64,000 nucleotides of DNA from Amarolinea sp964580725 (GCA_964580725.1 CAZOLV010000005.1:1-64000); one strand, 5' to 3'. Positions 52,259 through 62,257 are shown, counted from the first letter of the stretch. The notes: a model not told the origin generated them from the sequence alone. A program made the numbers and translations.

Positions 52259-52499
52259 CGTCACGCCCCTGCGCATGTGTGGCGGCGCCTGCCGATTGCA
52301 CAGTCCGACAAAATGCGACGTCACGCCCCTGCGCATGTGTGGCGCCTCGAATCTGTCGAAAGGCGCGGTCGCCNNNNNNNNNNNNNNNNNNNNNNNNNNN
52401 NNNNNNNNNNNNNNNNNNNNNNNNNNNNNNNNNNNNNNNNNNNNNNNNNNNNNNNNNNNNNNNNNNNNNNNNNCGTCACGCCCCTGCGCATGTGTGGCG
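52259..52499. repeat. 26-bp direct repeat in the wzz leader, three copies around a gap
   Basis: The 26-mer starting CGTCACGCCCC and ending TGTGTGGCG occurs at 52259-52284, 52319-52344 and 52474-52499. The first two are exactly 60 bp apart. The 29 bp after the second copy and after the third are identical, so the gap lies in a longer unit of 55 bp or more. Spacing and size recall a CRISPR array but the equal flanks argue for a tandem repeat; no cas gene is nearby. Each copy contains, on the minus strand, an ATG followed by codons for RRGVT. Confidence 0.75.
52374..52473. other. Assembly gap of 100 N
   Basis: Exactly 100 N inside the leader repeat of the polysaccharide locus; real size unknown. 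Confidence 0.98.
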
Positions 52500-52554
52500 C
52501 CTCGAATCTGTCGAAAGGCGCGGTCGCCGCGTGCGAAAGGCGACGACTGCTGCC

Positions 52555-52582
52555 ATTATAGGGCAGACCAACGGATTGTCAA
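52555..52582 (-). promoter_or_regulatory. Near-consensus sigma70 promoter of the polysaccharide locus
   Basis: On the minus strand TTGACA (52577-52582), 16-bp spacer, TATAAT (52555-52560). Transcription should start near 52549, leaving a leader of over 300 nt that contains the 26-bp repeats and the gap. Confidence 0.8.
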
Positions 52583-52696
52583 TCTTGTCCAGGGCGCGGC
52601 AGCAGGCGACGGCCTGCGGGAAGTCTCATACAAACGGCTGCTTTGCCAACAGATTTGATTGTCCATACCCGCCCGATGCACGCCAGGTTTGTCGCC

Positions 52697-52765
52697 ATGA
52701 ACAGCCTCTTTGCGTGCGAGGTTCTGGAGAAAGGGGTTGTGCTCTATGAAGCCGATCACCCATGA
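52697..52765 (+). pseudogene. Fossil C-terminus of an MNT-type nucleotidyltransferase
   Basis: A 22-codon frame ends in CEVLEKGVVLYEADHP, the typical last residues of MNT nucleotidyltransferases that precede HEPN genes. It overlaps the HEPN start by 20 bp in another frame, the normal arrangement of the pair. The catalytic part is missing. Confidence 0.55.
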
Positions 52766-53057
52766 GTGGCTGGCCAGAGCGACGGATGATTTGGCAACAG
52801 CTCGAGTGCTGCTGGTTCATGAGCACCTGACCAACATGGTTGCCTTCCATGCGCAGCAAGGGGTGGAAAAGGCGCTCAAGGCTGTCATTGAGGAATTGAG
52901 TCTTGGTCTGGTGAAAACCCATAGCCTGATCCGACTGTACGAGATGATTCGTCCTCGCTATCCAGTGATCGAGGACATGGACATGCTCGATCGCCTGGAG
53001 GCTGTCTACGTTGAATCTCGCTATCCAGGTGAATATTGTTCCGGGCGCGGGTTTTGA
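52746..53057 (+). CDS. HEPN-domain protein, probably C-terminally truncated
   Basis: 103 residues from the ATG at 52746. It has the HEPN pattern: HEWLARATDDLATARVLL, then FHAQQGVEKALKAVIEEL, KTHSLIRLYEMI and ESRYPGEY. The last residues, CSGRGF, replace the usual fourth helix, so about 25 residues seem lost. Paired HEPN proteins are RNases or are inactivated by the MNT partner's nucleotidylation. The clear R-x4-6-H motif is not seen. With a broken partner it may be non-functional. Confidence 0.7.
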   Translation: MKPITHEWLARATDDLATARVLLVHEHLTNMVAFHAQQGVEKALKAVIEELSLGLVKTHSLIRLYEMIRPRYPVIEDMDMLDRLEAVYVESRYPGEYCSGRGF

Positions 53058-53082
53058 CGCTCCCCATGCGTTGTGTTATGAT
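53054..53082 (+). promoter_or_regulatory. Sigma70 promoter of the carbamoyltransferase gene
   Basis: TTGACG (53054-53059), 17-bp spacer, TATGAT (53077-53082). The -35 box overlaps the HEPN stop codon. The start of transcription near 53089 leaves a 40-nt leader to the ATG at 53129. Confidence 0.75.
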
Positions 53083-53128
53083 GCGCATGGATCACCAATC
53101 ACTGGGACGGAGTTTGGATAGAGTTCGA

Positions 53129-54856
53129 ATGAACATTCTTGGAATTTGTACTGAAGGCCCCCAGTCCACGGGGGCCTGTCTGTTAATGGATGGCAAGCTG
53201 GTTGCCATGGCGGAGGAAGAGCGTTTTGTGCGCATCAAGCAGGCGCCGGGCCTGCTGCCGGCGCGAGCCAGCCAATACTGCCTCAACACTGGCGGGCTGA
53301 AACTGAACGATCTGGATGCGATTGCTGTGTCATGGGATGTGGCCAAATATCGCGATTTCATGCCCCGTTTCTACGCTGAAGTGGGCCGTCGCTATGGCGA
53401 CAAGGGCTGGCTGACTAACATCAGCGAGAAACAGATCCTGCAGCGGTTCCAGCCCGATTATGTGCAGCATCGCATCACCGCCAGCCTGATCAAGGGAGCC
53501 GATCGCAGTCATCTGCCGCCGGTGCGCTATGTGGGGCATCACAAAACGCACGCCGCTTCCGCCTTCTGGTCGTCCGGTTTCGACGAGGCGACGATCATCA
53601 CGATAGACGCCAGCGGCGAAGAACAATGCACGGTGATCTGGCACGGCAAGGGGATGGAAATTCACCAGGTGGAGAGCTTCGACATTCCCGAATCGACCGG
53701 CTGGATGTACGCCGGGCTGACCGAATTTCTCGGCTTTCGTCCCTATTCGGACGAAGGCAGCGTGATGGGCCTGGCCTGCTATGGCGCCTATGATGCGCAA
53801 ATCGCCGCTGTCTTCGACCGCATCGCGCCTATCTTCCCCGACGGAACCTATCGCATCGAGCCGGGCTACTTCTTCTTCGGCGAGCACAACTACGGCGATC
53901 GTTACACCGACAGGCTGGTGCATGAGCTAGGGTTGCCGTTCCGCTACGGCGATGAGATCAGCGCACGTCAGCAGAACATCGCCTGGGCCGTGCAAGACCG
54001 TCTGGAACGGATTGCCGTTGGCCTGACGCGACGCGCCGTGGCCAAGACCGGCTGCCGCACGCTCTGTCTGGCTGGCGGCGTGGCGCTCAACTGCAAGATG
54101 AACCGCGTCATCCTGGACAGCGGAGCGGTGGATCGTATCTTCATCCAGCCGGTGAGCAACGACGCCGGCTCGGCGTTGGGCGCGGCGCAACTGGTCGCTG
54201 CCGAGATGGGTGATGATCCTCGCTTCGAGCAGCGCCTGGTGCACTATGGGCCGGACTACAGCGACGCCGAAATCAAGGCGGTGTTGGATGGTCATAAGCT
54301 GACATACGAGTATCTGCCCAATGGACGCCTGGAGCGGCGCGTGGCGGCGCGCATGGCGCAGGGAGAAATCATCGGTTGGTTTCAGGGACGGTTGGAGGCC
54401 GGGCCGCGCGCGCTGGGCAGCCGTTCGATCATCGCCTCGCCAATTGGCGCTGAGATCAAGGATAAGATCAACGAGGCGGTCAAGTATCGCGAGCCGTGGC
54501 GGCCGTTTGCCCCTTCGATCAAGGCAGAGCGGATCGGGGACTTCGTGCGCAATCCGATCGAAGCGCCTTTCATGATTCTGACGTTCGATGTGCGGCCGGA
54601 GGTGGCCGACCAAATTGCGGCGGTGGTGCATGTGGACAACACGGTGCGCCCGCAGACGGTGCGCGCCGCTGATCTGCCGCGCTGGTATCGTGTCATTGAT
54701 GAGTTCGAGAAGTTGACCGGGGTGCCAATGATCCTCAATACGAGCTTTAATGTCAAGGGGGAGCCGATCGTCAACACGCCGCAGGATGCTGTGCGCACTT
54801 TCTACGGCAGCGGTCTGGACGGGCTGGCGATTGGAGATTTCTGGCTGGAAAAGTAG
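53129..54856 (+). CDS. NodU/CmcH-type carbamoyltransferase
   Basis: 575 residues, full family length. The start at 53129 gives the usual NILGICTEG opening and fits the mapped promoter. N-terminal kinase-like fold with VGHHKTHAASAF (metal-binding His residues) and LAGGVALNCKMN; C-terminal YrdC-like part with GRLEAGPRALGSRSIIASP and LNTSFNVKGEPIV. It transfers a carbamoyl group from carbamoyl phosphate to a sugar or other hydroxyl. Position next to the polysaccharide locus suggests a sugar substrate. Confidence 0.93.
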   Translation: MNILGICTEGPQSTGACLLMDGKLVAMAEEERFVRIKQAPGLLPARASQYCLNTGGLKLNDLDAIAVSWDVAKYRDFMPRFYAEVGRRYGDKGWLTNISEKQILQRFQPDYVQHRITASLIKGADRSHLPPVRYVGHHKTHAASAFWSSGFDEATIITIDASGEEQCTVIWHGKGMEIHQVESFDIPESTGWMYAGLTEFLGFRPYSDEGSVMGLACYGAYDAQIAAVFDRIAPIFPDGTYRIEPGYFFFGEHNYGDRYTDRLVHELGLPFRYGDEISARQQNIAWAVQDRLERIAVGLTRRAVAKTGCRTLCLAGGVALNCKMNRVILDSGAVDRIFIQPVSNDAGSALGAAQLVAAEMGDDPRFEQRLVHYGPDYSDAEIKAVLDGHKLTYEYLPNGRLERRVAARMAQGEIIGWFQGRLEAGPRALGSRSIIASPIGAEIKDKINEAVKYREPWRPFAPSIKAERIGDFVRNPIEAPFMILTFDVRPEVADQIAAVVHVDNTVRPQTVRAADLPRWYRVIDEFEKLTGVPMILNTSFNVKGEPIVNTPQDAVRTFYGSGLDGLAIGDFWLEK

Positions 54857-54885
54857 GACAGTGCGACAACTCGCAGGAGGCGCGT

Positions 54886-55395
54886 ATGGAGTTTCGCTTC
54901 CGAGGGACGGCTGAGGCAGACCCAACGCACAGCGTGAAGATCGAAAAGGACGATGGGCGCTATCGCGTGGCCGTGGATGGTCGTGAGTACGCGGTGGAGG
55001 TGCGCCAGCCTGAACCAGGCGTGTTCGACTTGACGATTCAAGGGCGGCGGGTGCGCGCCTATGTGGCGTCTGACGGTATGCGCCGGTATGTGGCGCTGTC
55101 GGCGACGCGCTGTTACGTCTTGCAGCGCCCAGACCCGCGTCCGTCACGGGTGCGGCGTGCCGAAAACGCGGCGACCAGTCAAGAGGCGCCCATGCCGGGT
55201 CAGGTGCTCGATGTGCTGGCGCGCCCCGGCGATGCGGTGACGCGCGGCCAGACACTGGCGCTGTTGGAGGCGATGAAGATGGAGCTGCGCGTCACGGCGC
55301 CGTTCGACGGGCAGGTGCGCGCCGTCCACTGCGCTCCCGGTCAGATCGTCACACGCGGCCAGCTTCTGTTCGAGGTAGACCCCGCCGCCGCCTGA
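54886..55395 (+). CDS. Biotin-carboxyl-carrier-type protein
   Basis: 169 residues; GGAGG before the ATG. The C-terminal 75 residues are a biotinyl domain with the attachment motif LLEAMKMEL (Lys131) and a pre-site PMPGQVLDVLARPGD. The N-terminal 60 residues form a small beta domain. Carboxylase and transferase subunits are not next to it; korAB follow instead, and these do not use biotin, so the partner enzyme must be elsewhere. A hairpin overlaps its stop codon. Confidence 0.88.
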   Translation: MEFRFRGTAEADPTHSVKIEKDDGRYRVAVDGREYAVEVRQPEPGVFDLTIQGRRVRAYVASDGMRRYVALSATRCYVLQRPDPRPSRVRRAENAATSQEAPMPGQVLDVLARPGDAVTRGQTLALLEAMKMELRVTAPFDGQVRAVHCAPGQIVTRGQLLFEVDPAAA

Positions 55396-55430
55396 GCCTG
55401 CCGAAGGCAGCTCCCTTCGACAGGCTCAGG
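55391..55430. repeat. Inverted repeat with the TTCGACAGGCTCAG core
   Basis: CCTGAGCCTG (55391-55400) pairs with CAGGCTCAGG (55421-55430), and CGAAGG with CCTTCG inside, with one mismatch and a 6-nt loop. It overlaps the stop of the biotin carrier gene. The same core is repeated at 32294-32359. It may stop transcription, although no T-run follows. Confidence 0.75.
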
Positions 55431-55476
55431 TTGCGAAAAGAAGCCGTGTCTATTTCGTGCATTTATGGTGACTTTG

Positions 55477-55513
55477 TGATACAATGAACGGCAACAGCCT
55501 CCTTCGGGAGGCT
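55477..55513 (+). promoter_or_regulatory. Extended -10 promoter and UUCG-loop leader hairpin before korA
   Basis: TGATACAAT (55477-55485) is an extended -10 box with no clear -35. It is followed by AGCCTCC-TTCG-GGAGGCT (55496-55513), a 7-bp stem with the very stable UUCG tetraloop, close to the 5' end of the message. There is no T-run, so this is a stabilising or regulatory hairpin rather than a terminator. Confidence 0.5.
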
Positions 55514-55590
55514 TCATGCTTGCCCGAAAAATCTGTAATTCCGAAATTGACCTGCATGACGCATTTGTAGATTTCAGGAGGAGAGACTCA

Positions 55591-57431
<1,841 letters not shown>

Positions 57432-57435
<4 letters not shown>

Positions 57436-58514
57436 CGACGACATCACCCGCCGCCAGGCCGGTCGCCGGCGCGCCGGTCAGAACCGATGGCAATCTGAAA
57501 CTGAATTTGCTTGGCCTGCAGCTCAAAGACTACGACGGCGCGCCTTCGACGTTGTGCGTCGGCTGCGGCCATAACTCGATCTCCAACCAGATCGTGCGCG
57601 TGGCCTACGAAATGTCGCTGCGGCCGCACGAGGTCATCAAGCTGAGCGGCATTGGTTGTTCAAGCAAATCGCCGGCCTACTTCCTGAACCGCTCGCACGG
57701 TTTCAACTCGCTGCATGGCCGCATGCCCTCCATCGCAACCGGCGCCCTGATGGCCAATCACACGTTGCGCGCCATCGGCGTCAGCGGCGACGGCGACACC
57801 GGCAGCATTGGCATCGGCCAGTTCAAGCACATGGTGCGCCGCAACACGCCCATGGTCTACATCGTGGAAAACAACGGCGTCTACGGCCTGACCAAAGGCC
57901 AGTTCTCGCCCACCGCCGACGTGGGGCAGGTGCTCAAGTATGCCGGCGTCAACGACTTCCGGCCCATTGACCTGTGCATGGAGGCGCTGATCCTGGGCTG
58001 CGGCTTCGTGGCGCGCTCGTTCGCCGGCGATGCCAAGCAGGTACGCGAACTACTCAAAGCCGCGCTCAGCTATCGTGGCACGGCGGTGCTCGACATCATC
58101 AGCCCCTGCGTCACCTTCAACGATCACGAAGGTTCGACCAAGAGCTACGCCTATGGGCGCGAACACCAGGAGTCGCTGCACGAGGTGACTTACATTCCGG
58201 CCTATGAGGAGATCACGGTGGACTATGCACCGGGTACAGCCGTGGACGTGCAGATGCACGATGGTTCACACGTGCGCCTGAAGAAGCTGGACATGGACTA
58301 CGACCCAACCGACTACATGCACGCCGTGCAGGCGCTGCGCGAGGCGGAAATGACGCAGCAGATCATCACCGGCCTGCTCTACGTCAACCCCAACCAGCCC
58401 ACGCTGCCCGATCTGCTGCACATCAGCGATCAGGCGCCGCTGGCGTCGTTGCCCAATGAGAAACTACGCCCGTCGCCCGCTCAGTTGGACGGTCTGATGC
58501 GCGCCATGCTCTAG
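57432..58514 (+). CDS. korB: 2-oxoacid:acceptor oxidoreductase, beta subunit
   Basis: 360 residues. Cysteines for one iron-sulfur cluster are Cys42, Cys45 (CVGCGH) and Cys76 (GIGCSS), with a further Cys in ISPC. The thiamine-diphosphate motif is GDGDTGSIGIGQFKH...ENNGVYGLTKGQ (about 119-156). No separate ferredoxin-like delta subunit is present. Two terminator-like hairpins follow. Confidence 0.94.
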
Positions 58515-58563
58515 AACGAACGCCGCCAACGAATTTGCTCAATCACCTGGGGCGAAAGTCCCA

Positions 58564-58594
58564 AATCCTCAAGGTTTCTGAAACCTTGAGGATT
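58564..58594. terminator. Perfect 14-bp hairpin after korB
   Basis: AATCCTCAAGGTTT (58564-58577) pairs perfectly with AAACCTTGAGGATT (58581-58594); loop of 3 nt. A short T-run follows on the plus strand and an A-run precedes it, so it may act in both directions. Confidence 0.65.
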
Positions 58595-58607
58595 TTCCCA
58601 CACCGAC

Positions 58608-58639
58608 GGCGCCAGCCCTGGCCAGGGTTGGCGCCGTTT
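58608..58639. terminator. GC-rich terminator between convergent genes
   Basis: GGCGCCA (58608-58614), with CCCTGGCCAGGG inside, pairs with TGGCGCC (58629-58635), one G-T pair, then GTTTT. It separates korB from the convergent CitE-like gene, whose stop is at 58642. Confidence 0.7.
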
Positions 58640-58641
58640 TG

Positions 58642-59523
58642 TCAGGTGCGTCGGGCGCGCGCGGCGCGGGCGAGAATGTGCTCGGCGGCGCGAATCATCG
58701 GCATGTCCACCATGCGCCCCTCGAAACTGAAGGCGCCGGTTCCCGTGGCCTGGCGCTGCGCATGCGCCTCGATCAGACGCTGCGCCTGCGCCGTCGCCTC
58801 CGCCGTGGGGGTGAAGATCGTCTCGATGATTTCGACCTGGCGCGGGTGAATCGCCATCTTGCCGGTGTAGCCCAGTGTGCGCCCCCACTCGCAGTCGCGC
58901 CGCAGCCCCTCTGCATCGTCGAGCGCCGTAAAAACGGCGTCGAGCGCCTGGCGGCGATAGGCCGCGGCGGCGGTCACCACGGCGCTGCGGGCATAGAAAA
59001 CCTCCCACCCTTGCGCCGTGCGCGTGGCGCCAATGTCGCCGGCCAGGTCTTCGGCGCCAAAGAGCAGCGCATCGTTGCGTTCATCAGCCTGAGCGATCTC
59101 GCGCACCTGCATCACGCCCAGCGCCGTCTCGATGATCGTCAGCAGGCGCACGCTGCCCGGCGGCCAGCCTTGCGCCTCCTCCTCCTGGGCGATGACCTTG
59201 CTGACCCACTGCACCTGCTGCGCCGATTCGACCTTGGGCAGCACCAGGCCGTCGGGCCGGCCCGCCAGCGCTGCTGTCAGATCGGCGCTTTCCAGGCCAG
59301 AGCCAACCGGGTTGATGCGCACCAGGCGCTGGCGCTCGCCAAAGTCGAGCGTGCGCAAGACATCCACGATGACAACGCGCGCGGCGTCCTTGCGATTCAA
59401 GGCGACGCCATCTTCCAGATCCATGATGATGGTGTGCACGGGCAGCGTGGCAGCTTTGGCGATCTTGTGCAAGCTGTCGCCAGGCATGAACAGCAGCGCC
59501 GGCCCGTAGATTGGGCGTGTCAT
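58642..59523 (-). CDS. CitE-like CoA-ester lyase (HpcH/HpaI family)
   Basis: 293 residues. CitE-like barrel with LLFMPGDSLHKI at the start, DLEDGVALNRK (substrate Arg/metal Glu region), VLPKVES and TIIETALGV, and FGAEDLAGDIG. The C-terminal GKMAIHPRQVEII agrees. Members cleave citramalyl-, malyl- or methylmalyl-CoA. The MaoC gene 17 bp upstream suggests a hydratase-lyase pair such as mesaconyl-CoA to citramalyl-CoA to acetyl-CoA and pyruvate; the exact substrate is inferred. Confidence 0.88.
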   Translation of the reverse strand: MTRPIYGPALLFMPGDSLHKIAKAATLPVHTIIMDLEDGVALNRKDAARVVIVDVLRTLDFGERQRLVRINPVGSGLESADLTAALAGRPDGLVLPKVESAQQVQWVSKVIAQEEEAQGWPPGSVRLLTIIETALGVMQVREIAQADERNDALLFGAEDLAGDIGATRTAQGWEVFYARSAVVTAAAAYRRQALDAVFTALDDAEGLRRDCEWGRTLGYTGKMAIHPRQVEIIETIFTPTAEATAQAQRLIEAHAQRQATGTGAFSFEGRMVDMPMIRAAEHILARAARARRT

Positions 59524-59540
59524 CGGCCCTCCCTTCTGAT

Positions 59541-59999
59541 CTACGATGCCGGCGGCCGCCGCAGAAAGAGCACGGTGCGTTCCATCTCGATCACCACGAC
59601 GCCCTGTTGATTCTTGCCGGTGTGCCGCAAGCGCACCACCCCACGATCAGGCCGGGAGGCAGAGGGGCGCAGTTCCAGCACCTCGGTTTCGACATAGAGC
59701 GTATCGCCATGAAAGACCGGCTGCGGATGCGTCACCCGTTCGTAGGAGAGGTTGGCGACGATCGTCCCCTCCGTCAGCTCGGCGACAGTCAGGCCAACGG
59801 TCAGGCCGAGGGTGAAGATACCGTTGACGATGCGCTGGCCAAACTGCGTGCGGCTGGCGAAGTCCTCGTTCAGGTGCAGCGGCTGCGGGTTCATCGTCAG
59901 CGCGCTGAAGAGCACATTGTCCATTTCGGTCAGGGTGCGCCCCTGGCTGTGCTGGATGCGCATTCCCACCGTGAGATCGTCGAAGTATTTTCCTGCCAT
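59541..59999 (-). CDS. MaoC-family acyl-CoA hydratase
   Basis: 152 residues with a single hot-dog domain. The family segment NPQPLHLNEDFASRTQFGQRIVNGIFTLGL contains the catalytic Asp/His region, though the usual Asp-x4-His reads Asn-x4-His here. HGDTLYVETEVLELRPS follows. The pairing with a CitE-like gene resembles the mesaconyl-CoA hydratase/citramalyl-CoA lyase steps. Confidence 0.82.
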   Translation of the reverse strand: MAGKYFDDLTVGMRIQHSQGRTLTEMDNVLFSALTMNPQPLHLNEDFASRTQFGQRIVNGIFTLGLTVGLTVAELTEGTIVANLSYERVTHPQPVFHGDTLYVETEVLELRPSASRPDRGVVRLRHTGKNQQGVVVIEMERTVLFLRRPPAS

Positions 60000-60020
60000 C
60001 GGACGCCCCGTGCGAGAAGA

Positions 60021-61439
60021 TCAAGATTCGTCGTCATCGTCCCTGTCGCCGGCGGTTGCGGCGCCAGGGAACAGCGCGGGCGAGCCGACGGCCAGGTAGG
60101 TATAGCCGCGCTGCGTCAGCTCCGAAAAATCGGAGATCATGCGCCGGCCGTCAATGATGAGATAGGGCGGGCGGCAGGCCTGCTCGATTTCGCTGGAGAT
60201 GCCGCGGAACTCCTCCCAATCGGTGGTGATGAAGAGCGCGTCACTGTCCTGCATGGCGGCGCGGGCGCTGTCGTGATAGCTCACCTTTTCGAACAGATGG
60301 TTGCGATTGGGATCGAAGTAATGACGCGCTTCCTGCATGGCCAGCGGGTCGTAGGCGCGGATGGCGCGTACGCCCGCCGCCAGCAGCCCATCCACCACCT
60401 TGAGCGCCGATGAATCACGCATGTCGTTGGTATGTTTCTTGAACGCCAGGCCAAGCAGAGCGATCGTCTTCTGGTTGAAGTCGAAATGGGCCTCGTGTTG
60501 GGCGCGGTCAATCAGATAGCCTTTCTGAAATTCGTTGATCTGGTGCACGGCGCGCAGCAGATCGGTTGGCTTGCCGCGCCGGCCCATCTGATAGATCAGC
60601 GATTGCACATCCTTGCCAAAGCAACTGCCGCCCGCTCCGTTGCTGACATAAGAACCCCAGGTGCTGATGCGTTCATCGGCGGTGACGCCGAGCTTGAGCT
60701 GCGCCATGTCAATGTTGTCGAAGGTTTCGGCCAGGCGCGCCCCGACGCCGTTCCAGAAGGAGATGTAGGTCAGAAGCAGGGTATTTGCCACGTACTTGAT
60801 CGCTTCGGCGGTTTCGGGCGTCGTCTCGATGTAGCGGATGCGCACATGGTTGAAGAACTGCGGATAGACGTGGCGCAGCATCATGAAATCCTCGTGCGTA
60901 TCGGCGCCAACGACGACCCGATCTGGCTTGCGCGAGCGTTCGACTGCGTTGCCTTCGGGCAGGAATTCCGGGTTGGAGGCGACGCCGAAGTTGGGGACAT
61001 GGTGTTCGGTCAGCACCTTTTGCAGGCGCCGCACCGAGCCGATCGGCACTGTGCTTTTGTTCACCAGGACGACGCGTCGTTGATCCTGGCGGCGCGCCAG
61101 CAGTGCGCCGAGGTGATGAACCGCCTTGAGGTAGTACCCCAGGTCGGTGGCTCCGCTGCGCAGCGGCGGCGTGGGCAGGCAGAGGAAGATGACCTGCGTC
61201 CCTTCGAGCATCGGCTCCAGTTCGGAAACGAAGAAGAGATGGCGATCAAGGTTTTTGGAGATCACGTCGGCCAGTTCTGGCTCGTTGACGTACTGTTCGA
61301 TACGGCTGCGGTCGCCGCTCTGATAGGCGGCAATGCGCGTCGAGTCAATGTCGTAGGCATAGACCTGATGGCCGAACTCGGAGCAAACGGCCGCATGGGT
61401 CAGGCCGACAAAGCCGGCGCCAACAACCAAGATTTTCAT
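60021..61439 (-). CDS. ugd: UDP-glucose/GDP-mannose dehydrogenase family protein
   Basis: 472 residues. NAD site VVGAGFVGLTHA, catalytic Cys273 in GAGGSCFGKD, and LGLAFKKHTNDMRDSSAL in the C-terminal domain. It oxidises a nucleotide sugar to its uronic acid in two steps. The C-terminus ends in an acidic tail. The uronic acid fits the WlbA/WlbB-like genes of the polysaccharide locus, 20 kb away. Confidence 0.9.
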   Translation of the reverse strand: MKILVVGAGFVGLTHAAVCSEFGHQVYAYDIDSTRIAAYQSGDRSRIEQYVNEPELADVISKNLDRHLFFVSELEPMLEGTQVIFLCLPTPPLRSGATDLGYYLKAVHHLGALLARRQDQRRVVLVNKSTVPIGSVRRLQKVLTEHHVPNFGVASNPEFLPEGNAVERSRKPDRVVVGADTHEDFMMLRHVYPQFFNHVRIRYIETTPETAEAIKYVANTLLLTYISFWNGVGARLAETFDNIDMAQLKLGVTADERISTWGSYVSNGAGGSCFGKDVQSLIYQMGRRGKPTDLLRAVHQINEFQKGYLIDRAQHEAHFDFNQKTIALLGLAFKKHTNDMRDSSALKVVDGLLAAGVRAIRAYDPLAMQEARHYFDPNRNHLFEKVSYHDSARAAMQDSDALFITTDWEEFRGISSEIEQACRPPYLIIDGRRMISDFSELTQRGYTYLAVGSPALFPGAATAGDRDDDDES

Positions 61440-61688
61440 AGCGGTTTTTCTCTCGTGCGATGCGGTCAGGATAGGGGGATGAGGTCATCATAGCCGAATC
61501 GTGGGGTTTGTCAAGACGAAGCCGTGTGCTTCACAGCGGGTTGGCATCCAGAATCATCTGCCCGACCCGGCGCTTGGGTTGGGTCATGGAAGCTGCCACA
61601 GAGGTCCACAGATGCCCATCGGCGACCGGTGCACGCTTGCGGTGGGCCAACTGAGCGTGGGGTAGGGACCGGGGAGGGCATCACCTCA
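61440..61688. other. Intergenic region, no confident gene
   Basis: A short minus-strand frame near 61530-61660 ends in TQPKRRVGQMILDANPL and could be the tail of a lost gene, but I do not recognise the family. Confidence 0.35.
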
Positions 61689-61715
61689 TGGCTCGAGACC
61701 GAAGCGATAGGGATA

Positions 61716-62033
61716 TCAGCCAAAACGGCCCAAGCCAGGGTGACTGACCTGGGCCATGGGCTGGCTGACCGCCGGCTTTGGGTTCACAACCTGGAGTTGA
61801 AAGAGCAAGACCACTGAAGGCACACTCAAACCGTTGTCGGATGAAGGTTCGATCTGCAAGGTGTGTGGAAAACGCCGCGCCGCAAGTTGAGACGTCAACG
61901 GCGCAACGACGATGGTTGGCAACCCCGGTGAGTCATTAGAAACCACGATCGCGGGACGTCGGCCAGACTGTTCGCGGCCAACTCCTCCCAGAGGTGGAGG
62001 CAACTCAACCATAACGACGTCGTTGCGTTTCAT
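61716..62033 (-). CDS. mazF: MazF/PemK-type mRNA interferase, C-terminally interrupted
   Basis: 105 residues from the ATG at 62033. The MazF start RNDVVMVELPPPLGGVGREQSGRRPAIVV is intact, as is TIVVAPLTSQL and SVPSVVLLFQLQVVN. Translation stops at 61716 after LGRFG. Reading through the stop gives YPYRFGLEP and another stop at 61689, and that tail resembles the normal MazF ending. So a nonsense change or small indel seems to have shortened it. MazF cuts mRNA at short motifs. Confidence 0.75.
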   Translation of the reverse strand: MKRNDVVMVELPPPLGGVGREQSGRRPAIVVSNDSPGLPTIVVAPLTSQLAARRFPHTLQIEPSSDNGLSVPSVVLLFQLQVVNPKPAVSQPMAQVSHPGLGRFG

Positions 62034-62257
62034 AGGGGTGTCTCGAAGCTCAACAACGCCTCGGCAGCAGCAGCTTGCCAACTTTGCGGCTCCAGGGCCA
62101 GGTCAGAGGGGATGTCCAAATCACCCAAAAAGCGGTGACGAATAATTGTCTGGGTATCCTCTGGCAAAGTTCGAAATGCCAGCCAGAACACCTCAGCCTG
62201 GGCTTCTGGGGCGCTCAAAATCATCGTACGACGGCCCTGTTGAACCTCGGTGATCAT
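62030..62257 (-). CDS. Probable antitoxin partner of MazF
   Basis: 75 residues from the ATG at 62257; its stop overlaps the mazF start (ATGA). The sequence is soluble and acidic toward the end (RFLGDLDIPSDLALEPQSW) with no DNA-binding motif I recognise. The antitoxin role rests on position and size alone. Confidence 0.55.
   Translation of the reverse strand: MITEVQQGRRTMILSAPEAQAEVFWLAFRTLPEDTQTIIRHRFLGDLDIPSDLALEPQSWQAAAAEALLSFETPL

Noticed and set aside
52259..52499. CRISPR array
   Set aside because: Period of 60 bp fits, but only one distinct spacer is seen, the sequences after the second and third copies are identical, and no cas gene is near. The split Cas4-like gene is 47 kb away and membrane bound. 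Left as a tandem repeat until the gap is closed.
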